A stretch of 64,000 bases of DNA. Source: JAHCIE01 sp034431435 (GTDB lineage: Bacteria; Chloroflexota; Anaerolineae; Epilineales; JAHCIE01). The translations under genes and the position numbers were made by a program. Numbering within the stretch: the first letter of the stretch is position 1; each line of letters begins with the position of its first letter. The stretch lies in contig DAOUDG010000084.1 in NCBI GenBank assembly GCA_034431435.1, positions 62,001 through 126,000 on the forward strand. Reading direction: 5' to 3'. Below the pieces are notes generated by a model, which saw nothing but the letters and a program-made list of their open reading frames with translations, had not been told where the DNA came from and ran no database searches. Of the stretch, positions 35,489 to 42,600 are shown piece by piece.

Positions 35489-35824
35489 CTAGAAACTGCC
35501 CACGGCCTCCACGGAGTCGTCATAGATGTTGAAGATGCGGGTGAAGCCCACGAGTTCGATGGTGTCCTTGACGTAGGGCTGGAGTCCCGACAGTCGCAGG
35601 TCGCCGCGATTCCAGCGCTTGACCGACTTGCGGACGGCCAACAGGACGCGCAAGCCGGCGGAGCTGATGTACGTGACGGCAGACATGTCGAGGACAAGCT
35701 TGAAGTGGCCGCCGTTGATGAGATCGTCCAGGGTCTTCTGCAGCTGCGGCGCGGTCTGGTGGTCGATGCGGCCCACCGGAGCCACCAACGTGACGCGCTT
35801 GAGGTCTTTGGTGCTGATTTCCAT
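35489..35824 (-). CDS. STAS-domain anti-anti-sigma factor (RsbV/SpoIIAA-like)
   Basis: The 111-residue single-domain protein has the STAS pattern VTLVAPVGRIDHQTAPQLQ, LVLDMSAVTYISSAGLRVLL with the likely phosphorylated Ser54/Ser55, and a C-terminal helix with VEAVGSF. RsbV-like proteins, when dephosphorylated, bind and sequester anti-sigma kinases. AGGAGG is 5 bases upstream of the ATG. It is the first gene of the minus-strand module with two phosphatases and a kinase-STAS fusion, so a substrate or effector role for them is a natural inference. Confidence 0.93.
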   Translation of the reverse strand: MEISTKDLKRVTLVAPVGRIDHQTAPQLQKTLDDLINGGHFKLVLDMSAVTYISSAGLRVLLAVRKSVKRWNRGDLRLSGLQPYVKDTIELVGFTRIFNIYDDSVEAVGSF

Positions 35825-35868
35825 CCAGGCCTCCTAAGGGGGAAATTAGGCATGTCGGGGTCGCCCCC

Positions 35869-35898
35869 ATTATATCACGGCCTGGAAGCCAGGCGCAA
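35869..35898 (-). promoter_or_regulatory. promoter of the STAS/phosphatase operon with an inverted repeat in the spacer
   Basis: On the minus strand TTGCGC (35898-35893) and TATAAT (35874-35869) are 18 bases apart and lie about 45 bases upstream of the STAS start. GCCTGG-AAG-CCAGGC (35880-35894) is a perfect six-base inverted repeat between and overlapping the two boxes; it may be an operator. Confidence 0.55.
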
Positions 35899-35929
35899 AC
35901 AGTTTGGCGGAAAGTACGTTGGAACAAGC

Positions 35930-37096
35930 TCAGTCGGCGCGCTCATGTACCATCAGCGCCAGAATCAGCGCCGATATCAGCGTCAGTCCGGCGGCCAGCG
36001 CCACGTTGCCCCACAGCCCCACCGTTGCGTACAGTGGCGGCCCCACCAGCGCGCCAATCACGCGCCCTGTCTGATTACCGGTGCTGTTGATGGACACGGA
36101 CGTGGCCCGCGCTGTCGGCGCCGACTCGCTGACCAGCGGGATCGTGGACACCAGGGTGAACTCGAAGCCGAGCAGGATGAGGGCCAAGGTGAACACCGCC
36201 CCAACCAGACCGTAGCCCGCCAGGAAGGGCAGCAGCGAGTACGCCACCGTCAGGGCCAGCAGCCCCAGCAGGATACCCCGCTTCTTGCCGATGCGATCGA
36301 GGAAGGCGCTCGATAGCCCCTCGCCGCCCAACTCGGCCAGGCCCGTGGCGATGGATACCGAGCCGAGGGCGGCTGCTCCCAGGCCGAACTGCCCTTCCAG
36401 CCACGCCCCATAGACGATGAACACGATTTCATTCGCCAGCACCAGGCACAGCATCATCGGCCACATCCAACGCACATTGGGCACGCGCAACGCCCGCCCC
36501 AGGCTACTGAGGATGTGACCGCCGTCGTGGTGGGGCGCGTGGTCGCCGACGGGGAAGGCCCACACAGCCACGACCAGACTCAGCGCGCCCAGCGCGGCCA
36601 GTCCCCAGTAGGGGGCCTGCCAGCCGTAGCGGGCGATGGTCCAGCCCACCAGGGGGATGCCTACCAGGGCGGCCAGCGCCCAGGGTATCTCCAGGATGCC
36701 CGTCGCCCGCGCGCGCATCGCATAGGGCACGCGGTCGCTTATATAGGCAATCGACGTCGGATCGAGGATGACCTTCGCCAGACCCATGCCGACGAAGCCG
36801 ACGGCGAACACGGCGAACTGGCTGAAGCCCGCCGCCAGCAGCGCCGTCACGACGAACAGGCCGAGGGCGACCAGGATCAGGCTGCGGCGGCGGTGGCGGT
36901 CGGCCAGCGGCCCGACGCCCAGGCTGGCGTAGCCCGTCGCCGCCCGTAGCGCCATCAACGAGGCCGCCGTCTCCAGGGGCACGCCCAGGCCGCGCGCGAT
37001 GAAGGGCAGGAAGGGGTACGCCATGCGCGTCGCCGTGTTGAGCGTCGTCCGCGCCAACACCATCGCCGCCATCGGTTTGCGGAGGGAGGCGGTCAC
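35930..37096 (-). CDS. MFS transporter
   Basis: The 388-residue protein has about 12 membrane helices with the loop motif GVGPLADRHRRRSLIL in the first cytosolic loop, the MFS signature region. The second half has AFLDRIGKKRGILLGLLAL. I see nothing that defines its substrate; single-component efflux is likely. Its stop is about 105 bases from the STAS gene and it is on the same strand as the double-chagasin gene, from which it is separated by a strong terminator. Confidence 0.88.
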   Translation of the reverse strand: MTASLRKPMAAMVLARTTLNTATRMAYPFLPFIARGLGVPLETAASLMALRAATGYASLGVGPLADRHRRRSLILVALGLFVVTALLAAGFSQFAVFAVGFVGMGLAKVILDPTSIAYISDRVPYAMRARATGILEIPWALAALVGIPLVGWTIARYGWQAPYWGLAALGALSLVVAVWAFPVGDHAPHHDGGHILSSLGRALRVPNVRWMWPMMLCLVLANEIVFIVYGAWLEGQFGLGAAALGSVSIATGLAELGGEGLSSAFLDRIGKKRGILLGLLALTVAYSLLPFLAGYGLVGAVFTLALILLGFEFTLVSTIPLVSESAPTARATSVSINSTGNQTGRVIGALVGPPLYATVGLWGNVALAAGLTLISALILALMVHERAD

Positions 37097-37130
37097 GAGG
37101 GAGGATACCTGTGAGCAATTTGAATGATAC

Positions 37131-37161
37131 AGGCCCGGCGGACATTGCGCCTGCCGGGCCT
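37131..37161 (-). terminator. hairpin terminator after the double-chagasin gene
   Basis: AGGCCCGGC (37131-37139) pairs perfectly with GCCGGGCCT (37153-37161) around a 13-base loop. On the minus strand the stem is followed by a loosely AT-rich stretch. It lies 21 bases after the stop of the double-chagasin gene. Confidence 0.65.
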
Positions 37162-37181
37162 TGTCGTTGATGGCGGCGCGG

Positions 37182-38411
37182 CTACTGCACCGTCACCTGC
37201 ACCGAGAAGGTCTCGGCGGGGGGGACGCCGGTTTCCCACGGGCGGCGGTAGACCATCTGTAGGGTGGTAGCGCCCGCGCCCGTCGGCTGGAAGCGAAAGG
37301 TCTGCGTGCCTGACGCGCCGATGGCTGCGCTGGCTGGGGTGTACACCGGGTCGCCCAGTTGGGTGAGCAGCGCGTTGGCCGGATCGACCTGCCAGGTGTA
37401 GCCCGTGGTCGGGTTACCCGCCAGGCTGACGACCAGGGTGTTAGCCTGCTGCATGCTGACGCTGCCGCCATTGTTGGCGTCAGTCACTGTCACATCCTGC
37501 CCCGCGCTGGGTGAGGGCGTCGCGGTGGCAGCGGGCGTAGCAGCGGCGGCGGGCGCATCGGCGATGACCACCCGCACCGAGAACGTCCTGGCCGGGGCGA
37601 CGCCGGTCTCCCAGGGGCGAACATACACCATCTCCAGCGTGGTCGAGCCGGCGCCCGTTGGCGTGAAGAGGAACGTCTGAACGCCGCCGACGCCGGGTGG
37701 AGCGTCGGCGGGGCGGGTGTAGGTGGGGTCGCCCTGCGGCTGCAAGAGTGGGTTGGGCGCGGCCTGCCAGGTGTAGCCCGTCGAGGTATTCGCGCTCAGG
37801 TTCACCCGCAGCGTGTCGGTCGGCCTGAGGCGCACCTCGCCGCCGCTATCCTGCTCAGTGACGGTGACGACCGCGCTGGTCGGGCGGCCTGGCGTCGCCC
37901 CACTGGCGGTGAAGGCCTGCTTGACCTGATCGACGGTCATGAACAGCGACTCGTAGGTCGTGGCGGCCGCGCTGCCGTCAGGGTAGGGGTTCGACTGGGG
38001 CAGAAAGGCGACGAAGACGCTCGTCGCTGTCTCGGCGATGGGGACGCCGGGTAGGGCAATCGGCTGGCTCGCCAGGTTGTCCCAATAGGCCCTGTCGTAG
38101 ACGTAGATGCTCAACAGCGGCGCTTCGGTCCCGCCGCCGCTGGGCGTGTACACCCAATCGGTGATGAACTTCGTGCCCGGCCGCCGCTGGTCGGCCGGCG
38201 CGCCCCAGTACTCGTACCACCGAAAGCCGTGGCTCACCCATGTCGCGGGTAGCGCCAGGCTGTAGCCTGCCTGCGGGTTGGTATATACGCCATTCTGAAC
38301 GCTACCCTGGGGTGCGCCGCTGGGACGGCTGCCCTGGGCGTGACTCGTACCCGCTGCCACGGCGAGTAGCGCGACCGCGACAATCACCGCCAGTCTCACG
38401 CGCGTTGCCAT
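37182..38411 (-). CDS. secreted protein with two chagasin-type (I42) protease-inhibitor domains
   Basis: The 409-residue protein has a signal peptide (RLAVIVAVALLAVAAGTSHAQG) and an N-terminal part of about 140 residues with YSLALPATWVSHGF, similar to the membrane-exposed start of PsbP/DUF1795-like proteins. Two C-terminal domains follow (~182-287 and ~305-409). Each has the chagasin loops: TSTGYTW or NPTTGYTW, then PTGAGSTTLEMVYVRPWE or PTGAGATTLQMVYRRPWE. In eukaryotic parasites and bacteria these loops insert into papain-like cysteine proteases. The protein is therefore likely exported to inhibit a cysteine protease. A T/P-rich linker joins the domains. GAGGAGG is 5 bases before the ATG. 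Confidence 0.85.
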   Translation of the reverse strand: MATRVRLAVIVAVALLAVAAGTSHAQGSRPSGAPQGSVQNGVYTNPQAGYSLALPATWVSHGFRWYEYWGAPADQRRPGTKFITDWVYTPSGGGTEAPLLSIYVYDRAYWDNLASQPIALPGVPIAETATSVFVAFLPQSNPYPDGSAAATTYESLFMTVDQVKQAFTASGATPGRPTSAVVTVTEQDSGGEVRLRPTDTLRVNLSANTSTGYTWQAAPNPLLQPQGDPTYTRPADAPPGVGGVQTFLFTPTGAGSTTLEMVYVRPWETGVAPARTFSVRVVIADAPAAAATPAATATPSPSAGQDVTVTDANNGGSVSMQQANTLVVSLAGNPTTGYTWQVDPANALLTQLGDPVYTPASAAIGASGTQTFRFQPTGAGATTLQMVYRRPWETGVPPAETFSVQVTVQ

Positions 38412-38681
38412 CGTGCCTCCTCGTTAGCCGCGCTACCTGGTGGGTTGGGCCTCAGACATCCATCTCGCCCAGCGTCAGGATGCGCCAGTGCGTGACACGG
38501 CGCAACATTGTTCGCCTGGAGTCAGGCGCTCTGCCTGGCGGATTATCGCCGCAAGTTCCCTCGACGCCATGTTTCGCCCCCTGTCCCAACGGCTCGTCGC
38601 CGCCCAACCTCAATTATACGGCAAGCGCCGGGCGGCGCGAACAGCTGGCTTCGTCGCCTCGACGCGGGCATAGGCCCGCCA
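38412..38681. other. intergenic region upstream of the double-chagasin gene
   Basis: This is the longest gap in the window, 270 bases. It holds a promoter candidate for the minus-strand inhibitor gene; I see no ORF with support, no repeat array and no clear hairpin. The leader between promoter and ATG is about 195 bases. Confidence 0.5.
38613..38641 (-). promoter_or_regulatory. candidate promoter for the double-chagasin gene
   Basis: On the minus strand TTCGCG (38641-38636) and TATAAT (38618-38613) are 17 bases apart. Transcription would start near 38606, giving an unusually long leader of about 195 bases before the ATG at 38411. Confidence 0.5.
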
Positions 38682-40202
38682 TCAGCGCGGCGCAGGCGCG
38701 GGCAGCGTAGTGGATGGCCGCGTAGCGAGCGCGGGCGACTCAGCCTCGGCGCGCTGTCGCACGGGCAGAGTCGCCGCCGTCGCCGTCAGCGACAGGACGA
38801 ACCAGAACAGGGTGACGGAGGCCGGGAACTTGATGTTGACGAAGTAATGGTCCAGCGCGCCCGCCACCAGCACGCCGAAGATGGCCGCCGTGCCGCCCAG
38901 GATGACCGGCTCCAGGTCCAGGTCGCCGCTACGCAAGCCGTCGCGCGCCGCCCAGAAGAACACCAGCGCGACGGCGGCGAACGCTGCCAGTCCCACCAGC
39001 CCTATGTTCTCCGCGAGCAGCAGATACATGCTCGATACGCCGATGTACAGATCGATGTCGGGCGTCGCCGCGTAGCCGACGCCGAACCACGGGTGACGGC
39101 CGATAAGGTTGATGGCGTCCTTGTACTCGCCCAGGCGCATCTGTGTCGACAGGTCCTGCCCACGCGCGCCGGCAAAGAAGCTCGCCACGTATTCCTGGGT
39201 CCAGGGCAGGACGAGCACCAGGGCGACGGCGGCTACCAGCCACAGGGCCAGGCGGCGGTAGCGCAGCAGGGCCAGGAAGGCCGCGGCGGCCAGCAGGCCG
39301 AGCATCGAGCCGCGCGAGCGAGAGGCAAACAGGGCCAGGCCCATGACGCTGACGAGGCCCCACGCCAGCCAGCGCGGCAGGATGGGACGCCGGGCGAACA
39401 GGTTGGGAATGGTCAGCGCGGCGACGACGATGAGCAGCCCGCCGAAAGCGTTGGGGTCCACCGAGGTGCTGGTGGCGCGCTGGGGCAGCGACGGGTCGTC
39501 GTTGATGTAGCGCAGGATACGGTCGCCGGTCGGGTAATCGAAGATGCGCAGTATGGACAACAGGCGCGTCTCGGTGGCGTCGGGTAGCGCCCACAGCCCG
39601 AGGCCCAGCGCCGCCGCCACGCCGCCGGAGAGGACCAGGGCGCGGGTGGCGTTGATCACGTCCGCGTAGCTGCGCAGGACCGTGGGCAGTAGCCATACCA
39701 GGCTCAGCGTCAGCAGGAACTCGGCGAAGCGGCGCAGCAGGTCGCGGGTCAGCAGGGCATTCTCGCTGCCCAGGAGAAAGGCGAAGACAGCCAGCGCGCC
39801 GTAGACAAGGGTCGGCAGCCATAGCGGGGTGGTGCGCCAGCCGAACTCGCCACGGCCCGCCACCACCATGAGCCAGGCGGCGAGCATCAAGATGAAGGCC
39901 AGATTCAGCAGGGTAGGGTTGAAGCCGATGCCCAGGGGCAACGCGCCGAAGGGCAGCAGGGTCAACACGGCGGCCAGCGCCCACACCGCCCACTGGAGGT
40001 GTTGCAGCAGCGCGACGCCGATGACCCCCGCCACGACCGCCGCGATGGCGATGGCGGGCTTACCCCACGCCACCGCCGCCCCGGCGGCAATTCCCAACAG
40101 GAGTATCCCAAGCAGGAAGAGGAGACTAGAGACTGGAGATTGGCGATTGCTAGATCCGAATCTCCAATCCCTAATCCCGAATCTCCAATCTCTAATTCCC
40201 AC
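38682..40202 (-). CDS. O-antigen ligase / polymerase-like membrane protein
   Basis: The 506-residue protein has about 12 membrane helices with a large external loop, as in the WaaL/Wzy/RfaL family. The loop LGEYKDAINLIGRHPWFGVGYAATPDIDLYIG contains the family's G-R-H-P-x-x-G-V-G motif (LIGRHPWFGVGY). It should join or polymerise a lipid-linked glycan. The start is a GTG at 40202, with GGAG 7 bases upstream, 3 bases after the previous stop. The first 26 residues (GIRDWRFGIRDWRFG) are encoded by a heptamer array, so they are repeat-derived. It lies in an operon with an ArnE-like protein, a DegT aminotransferase and a GT2. Confidence 0.85.
   Translation of the reverse strand: MGIRDWRFGIRDWRFGSSNRQSPVSSLLFLLGILLLGIAAGAAVAWGKPAIAIAAVVAGVIGVALLQHLQWAVWALAAVLTLLPFGALPLGIGFNPTLLNLAFILMLAAWLMVVAGRGEFGWRTTPLWLPTLVYGALAVFAFLLGSENALLTRDLLRRFAEFLLTLSLVWLLPTVLRSYADVINATRALVLSGGVAAALGLGLWALPDATETRLLSILRIFDYPTGDRILRYINDDPSLPQRATSTSVDPNAFGGLLIVVAALTIPNLFARRPILPRWLAWGLVSVMGLALFASRSRGSMLGLLAAAAFLALLRYRRLALWLVAAVALVLVLPWTQEYVASFFAGARGQDLSTQMRLGEYKDAINLIGRHPWFGVGYAATPDIDLYIGVSSMYLLLAENIGLVGLAAFAAVALVFFWAARDGLRSGDLDLEPVILGGTAAIFGVLVAGALDHYFVNIKFPASVTLFWFVLSLTATAATLPVRQRAEAESPALATRPSTTLPAPAPR
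40122..40198. repeat. eleven-unit heptamer array with a strand switch, at a gene start
   Basis: From 40122 the units run gagacta, gagactg, gagattg, gcgattg, ctagatc, cgaatct, ccaatcc, ctaatcc, cgaatct, ccaatct, ctaattc. The first four are the GAGATTG form, the last six its complement, so the array folds back on itself (GAGATTGG at 40136-40143 with CCAATCTC at 40185-40192). It encodes the first 26 residues of the ligase-like protein. Confidence 0.85.
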
Positions 40203-40205
40203 CCC

Positions 40206-40571
40206 CTAGCTCCGGTACACCATGAACACCCCCGCGATGATAGTCAGCACGCCCGCGATACGCCAGGCCGTGACCGGCTCGTTGAGCAGCCACGCCGACA
40301 GAAACACGACGAGGATGTAGCTCATGCTGAGCATGGGGTAAGCCCAGCTCAGATGGGCCTTGGAGAGAACCGACAGCCAGAAGAGGGAGCCGCCGAAGAT
40401 GAGGATGAAGCCGATCAGCACAGCCGGCGTGGTGAAGGCGCGGATGAGCGTCGGGATGGCATGCATCCCCGTCAGGTCCAGGTTGCCCACCTGGTTCATA
40501 CCGACTTTGAGGAGCATCTCGCCGCAGACGGAAAAGCTGATGGCAATGAGCAGAGCGACAATCGGTGACAT
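40206..40571 (-). CDS. SMR/EamA-type small membrane protein (ArnE/ArnF-like)
   Basis: This protein of about 121 residues has four membrane helices with the SMR-like pattern: helix 1 with Glu (FSVCGEMLLKVGMNQVG), GFILIFGGSLFWLSVLSKAHLSWAYPMLSMSYILVV and NEPVTAWRIAGVLTIIAGVFMVYRS. In ArnE/ArnF pairs such proteins flip aminoarabinose-phosphoundecaprenol. That matches the next genes, a sugar aminotransferase and a GT2. I chose ATG at 40571; the open frame also has a TTG at 40595 that overlaps the aminotransferase stop. Only one subunit is present, so it may work as a homodimer. Confidence 0.82.
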   Translation of the reverse strand: MSPIVALLIAISFSVCGEMLLKVGMNQVGNLDLTGMHAIPTLIRAFTTPAVLIGFILIFGGSLFWLSVLSKAHLSWAYPMLSMSYILVVFLSAWLLNEPVTAWRIAGVLTIIAGVFMVYRS

Positions 40572-40584
40572 AGCGAAGCGACCT

Positions 40585-41703
40585 TTAGCTTTCAACCGTC
40601 GCGCGCTCGCCCAACGACTGCACTTGCAGGGCGACGTAGACGACTTCCTCGTCGGTGAGCTCGGGGTAGATGGGCAGCGACAGGACTTCCTGCGCCGCCG
40701 CCTCTGCCTGGGGAAAGGCGCCGGGGCCGTAGCCTAGCTCGGCGTACGCGCCCTGACGATGGGCAGGCGTCGGGTAGTGGACCATCGTCCCCACGCCGTG
40801 GGCGTGGAGGTGCGCGGCCAGCGCGTCGCGGTCGGGGGTGCGCACGACGTACAGGTGGTAGACCGGCTCCACGTCGGGGGCGACGTAGGGCACGACGACC
40901 GCGCTGCCCGGCAGCAAGGCATCATAGCGCGAAGCGATGGCGCGGCGGCGGGCGTTGTCCTCGTCCAGGTGCGCCAGCTTCACGCCCAGAATGGCCGCCT
41001 GCATCTCGTCCAGGCGGCTGTTGAGGCCAAGACTATCGTGGGCGTAGCGTGCGCTCTGGCCGCCGTTGCGCAGCCGCTTCACCCGCTCGGCGATCGCCTC
41101 CGAGGCCGTGACAACCATGCCGCCGTCGCCATACGCGCCGAGATTCTTGGTAGGATAGAAGCTGAAAGCCGCCGCGTCGCCCAGCGTGCCGACCGGCTGG
41201 CCGCGATAGCGCGCGCCGTGGGCCTGGGCGCAATCCTCGACCACTCGCAGATCACACTGGTCGGCCAGTTCCAGCAGTGGCCCCATGTCCGCAGGCTGCC
41301 CATAGAGGTGGACGGGCATGATGGCGCGCGTGCGCGGGGTGATGGCTGCCGCGACGCGGTCAGGGTCAAGGTTGTAGGTACGCGGGTCGATATCGACGAA
41401 GACGGGTGTCGCGCCTGTCGCCGAGATGGCGAACACGCCGAACGCGGCCGTCAGCGGCGAGGTGATGACCTCGTCGCCGGGACCAATCCCCAGCGCGCGG
41501 AAGGCTAGCTCAATAGCGTCGGTCCCCGAATTGCAGCCTACGGCGTGGGGCATGCCCAGGTAGGCGGCGAACTCTTCCTCGAAGCGCTCCAGCTCCGGCC
41601 CCAGGATGAACCAACCTCGGTCGAGCACGCGGCCGAGGGCCGCGTCGATCTCTGGCCGCAGGCGGGCCACCTGACGCTCGAAGGTGTTGAAGGGAATCCT
41701 CAT
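40585..41703 (-). CDS. DegT/DnrJ/EryC1/StrS family sugar aminotransferase
   Basis: The enzyme transfers an amino group to a keto-sugar nucleotide with PLP, as in the making of 4-amino sugars (ArnB, PseC). From the ATG at 41703 it has 372 residues, the normal length. The PLP lysine is Lys186 in FYPTKNLGAYGDGG; VGCNSGTDAIELAF and VVEDCAQAHGARYRG are further family motifs. The ATG overlaps the GT2 stop as ATGA; an upstream in-frame extension to 41793 was rejected. With the ArnE-like protein and the GT2 it suggests an amino-sugar added to a lipid carrier. Confidence 0.93.
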   Translation of the reverse strand: MRIPFNTFERQVARLRPEIDAALGRVLDRGWFILGPELERFEEEFAAYLGMPHAVGCNSGTDAIELAFRALGIGPGDEVITSPLTAAFGVFAISATGATPVFVDIDPRTYNLDPDRVAAAITPRTRAIMPVHLYGQPADMGPLLELADQCDLRVVEDCAQAHGARYRGQPVGTLGDAAAFSFYPTKNLGAYGDGGMVVTASEAIAERVKRLRNGGQSARYAHDSLGLNSRLDEMQAAILGVKLAHLDEDNARRRAIASRYDALLPGSAVVVPYVAPDVEPVYHLYVVRTPDRDALAAHLHAHGVGTMVHYPTPAHRQGAYAELGYGPGAFPQAEAAAQEVLSLPIYPELTDEEVVYVALQVQSLGERATVES

Positions 41704-42470
41704 AATAGTTGCTTCTCTCTCGGCGGCGCGACCGGCGCCGTCGGCCCGGCCGGTGCGGGCTGGCTGCCCTTCAGCAGCACCAGGCTGACCCACAGCGTGC
41801 CAATGTCGCGCACGACGCGCACCAGGCGCGGGAAGTTGAAGAATTGGGAGATGCCGTAGACGCGGTGATAGTGGTGGACCGGCACTTCCTCGAACACGAA
41901 ACCCGCGTCGGTAAACTTCTTGACCATCTCCAGCGGCAGCGTGCCATCTTTAGACACCAGCGTCACGGCGTCGAAGCACGAGCGGCGAATCAGGCGAAAG
42001 TCGCAGTCCACGTCCCGAATCGTGAAGCCGAACAGGAGCTTCATGCCGTGGTGGTAGAGGCGGCCGATAACGATGCGATGCCAGGGATCGTTGCGGCTGA
42101 TCTTATAGCCGTTGATGATATCCACCTCCGGCCGCATACGATCGGTGAGCTTGAGAAGCTCCCGCACGTCGTATTGCGCGTCGCCGTCGGTGTAGAACAC
42201 CCAATCCTTGCTGGTCTGGGCGAACAACGAGCGCAGGTTGCCACCGTAGCCCAGGTTCTTGGGGTGGTGAAATACACGCAGGCGGGGCACGACGCCCGTC
42301 AGAATATCCAGAATCTGGCCGGTATAGTCGGCGCTGCCGTCGTTGCCCACCAGAATCTCATAATCGTCGGTGACTTGCTTCAACATGGCGTCGGCCATGA
42401 GAACCATGCTGGCGATGGTGCCGCCGTCGTTGTAGGCGGGGAAGACAGCCGATATGCTGGGTCGGGGCAT
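41700..42470 (-). CDS. GT2 family glycosyltransferase (polyprenol-phosphate sugar synthase type)
   Basis: The 256-residue protein from ATG 42470 (AGGAG 6 bases upstream) has the GT2 pattern SAVFPAYNDGGTIASMV, VGNDGSADYT and the metal-binding YTDGDAQYDV (Asp95, Asp97). The length and KNLGYGGNLRSLF match dolichol/undecaprenyl-phosphate sugar synthases such as ArnC relatives. It would make the lipid-phosphate sugar used by the GT39-like enzymes. I found no C-terminal membrane helices. The open frame extends upstream to 42584, which overlaps the divergent sppA promoter, so the later start is preferred. It is the first gene of the operon ending with the ligase. Confidence 0.88.
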   Translation of the reverse strand: MPRPSISAVFPAYNDGGTIASMVLMADAMLKQVTDDYEILVGNDGSADYTGQILDILTGVVPRLRVFHHPKNLGYGGNLRSLFAQTSKDWVFYTDGDAQYDVRELLKLTDRMRPEVDIINGYKISRNDPWHRIVIGRLYHHGMKLLFGFTIRDVDCDFRLIRRSCFDAVTLVSKDGTLPLEMVKKFTDAGFVFEEVPVHHYHRVYGISQFFNFPRLVRVVRDIGTLWVSLVLLKGSQPAPAGPTAPVAPPREKQLL

Positions 42471-42546
42471 CCGAGACTCCTGGCGAGGCGAATTGTGGCG
42501 AATCTTAGCACGTTCCGCCACGCGCGGCAAAAAGGGCGCTACGTGT

Positions 42547-42575
42547 TTGTCGCCACGCCCCCCGGACGCTACAAT
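42547..42575 (+). promoter_or_regulatory. promoter for sppA
   Basis: TTGTCG (42547-42552) and TACAAT (42570-42575) are 17 bases apart. The start site would be near 42582, about 20 bases before the ATG at 42601, with GAGGAAAC in the leader. Confidence 0.65.
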
Positions 42576-42600
42576 TGGAGTCACTCACAGCGAGGAAACT

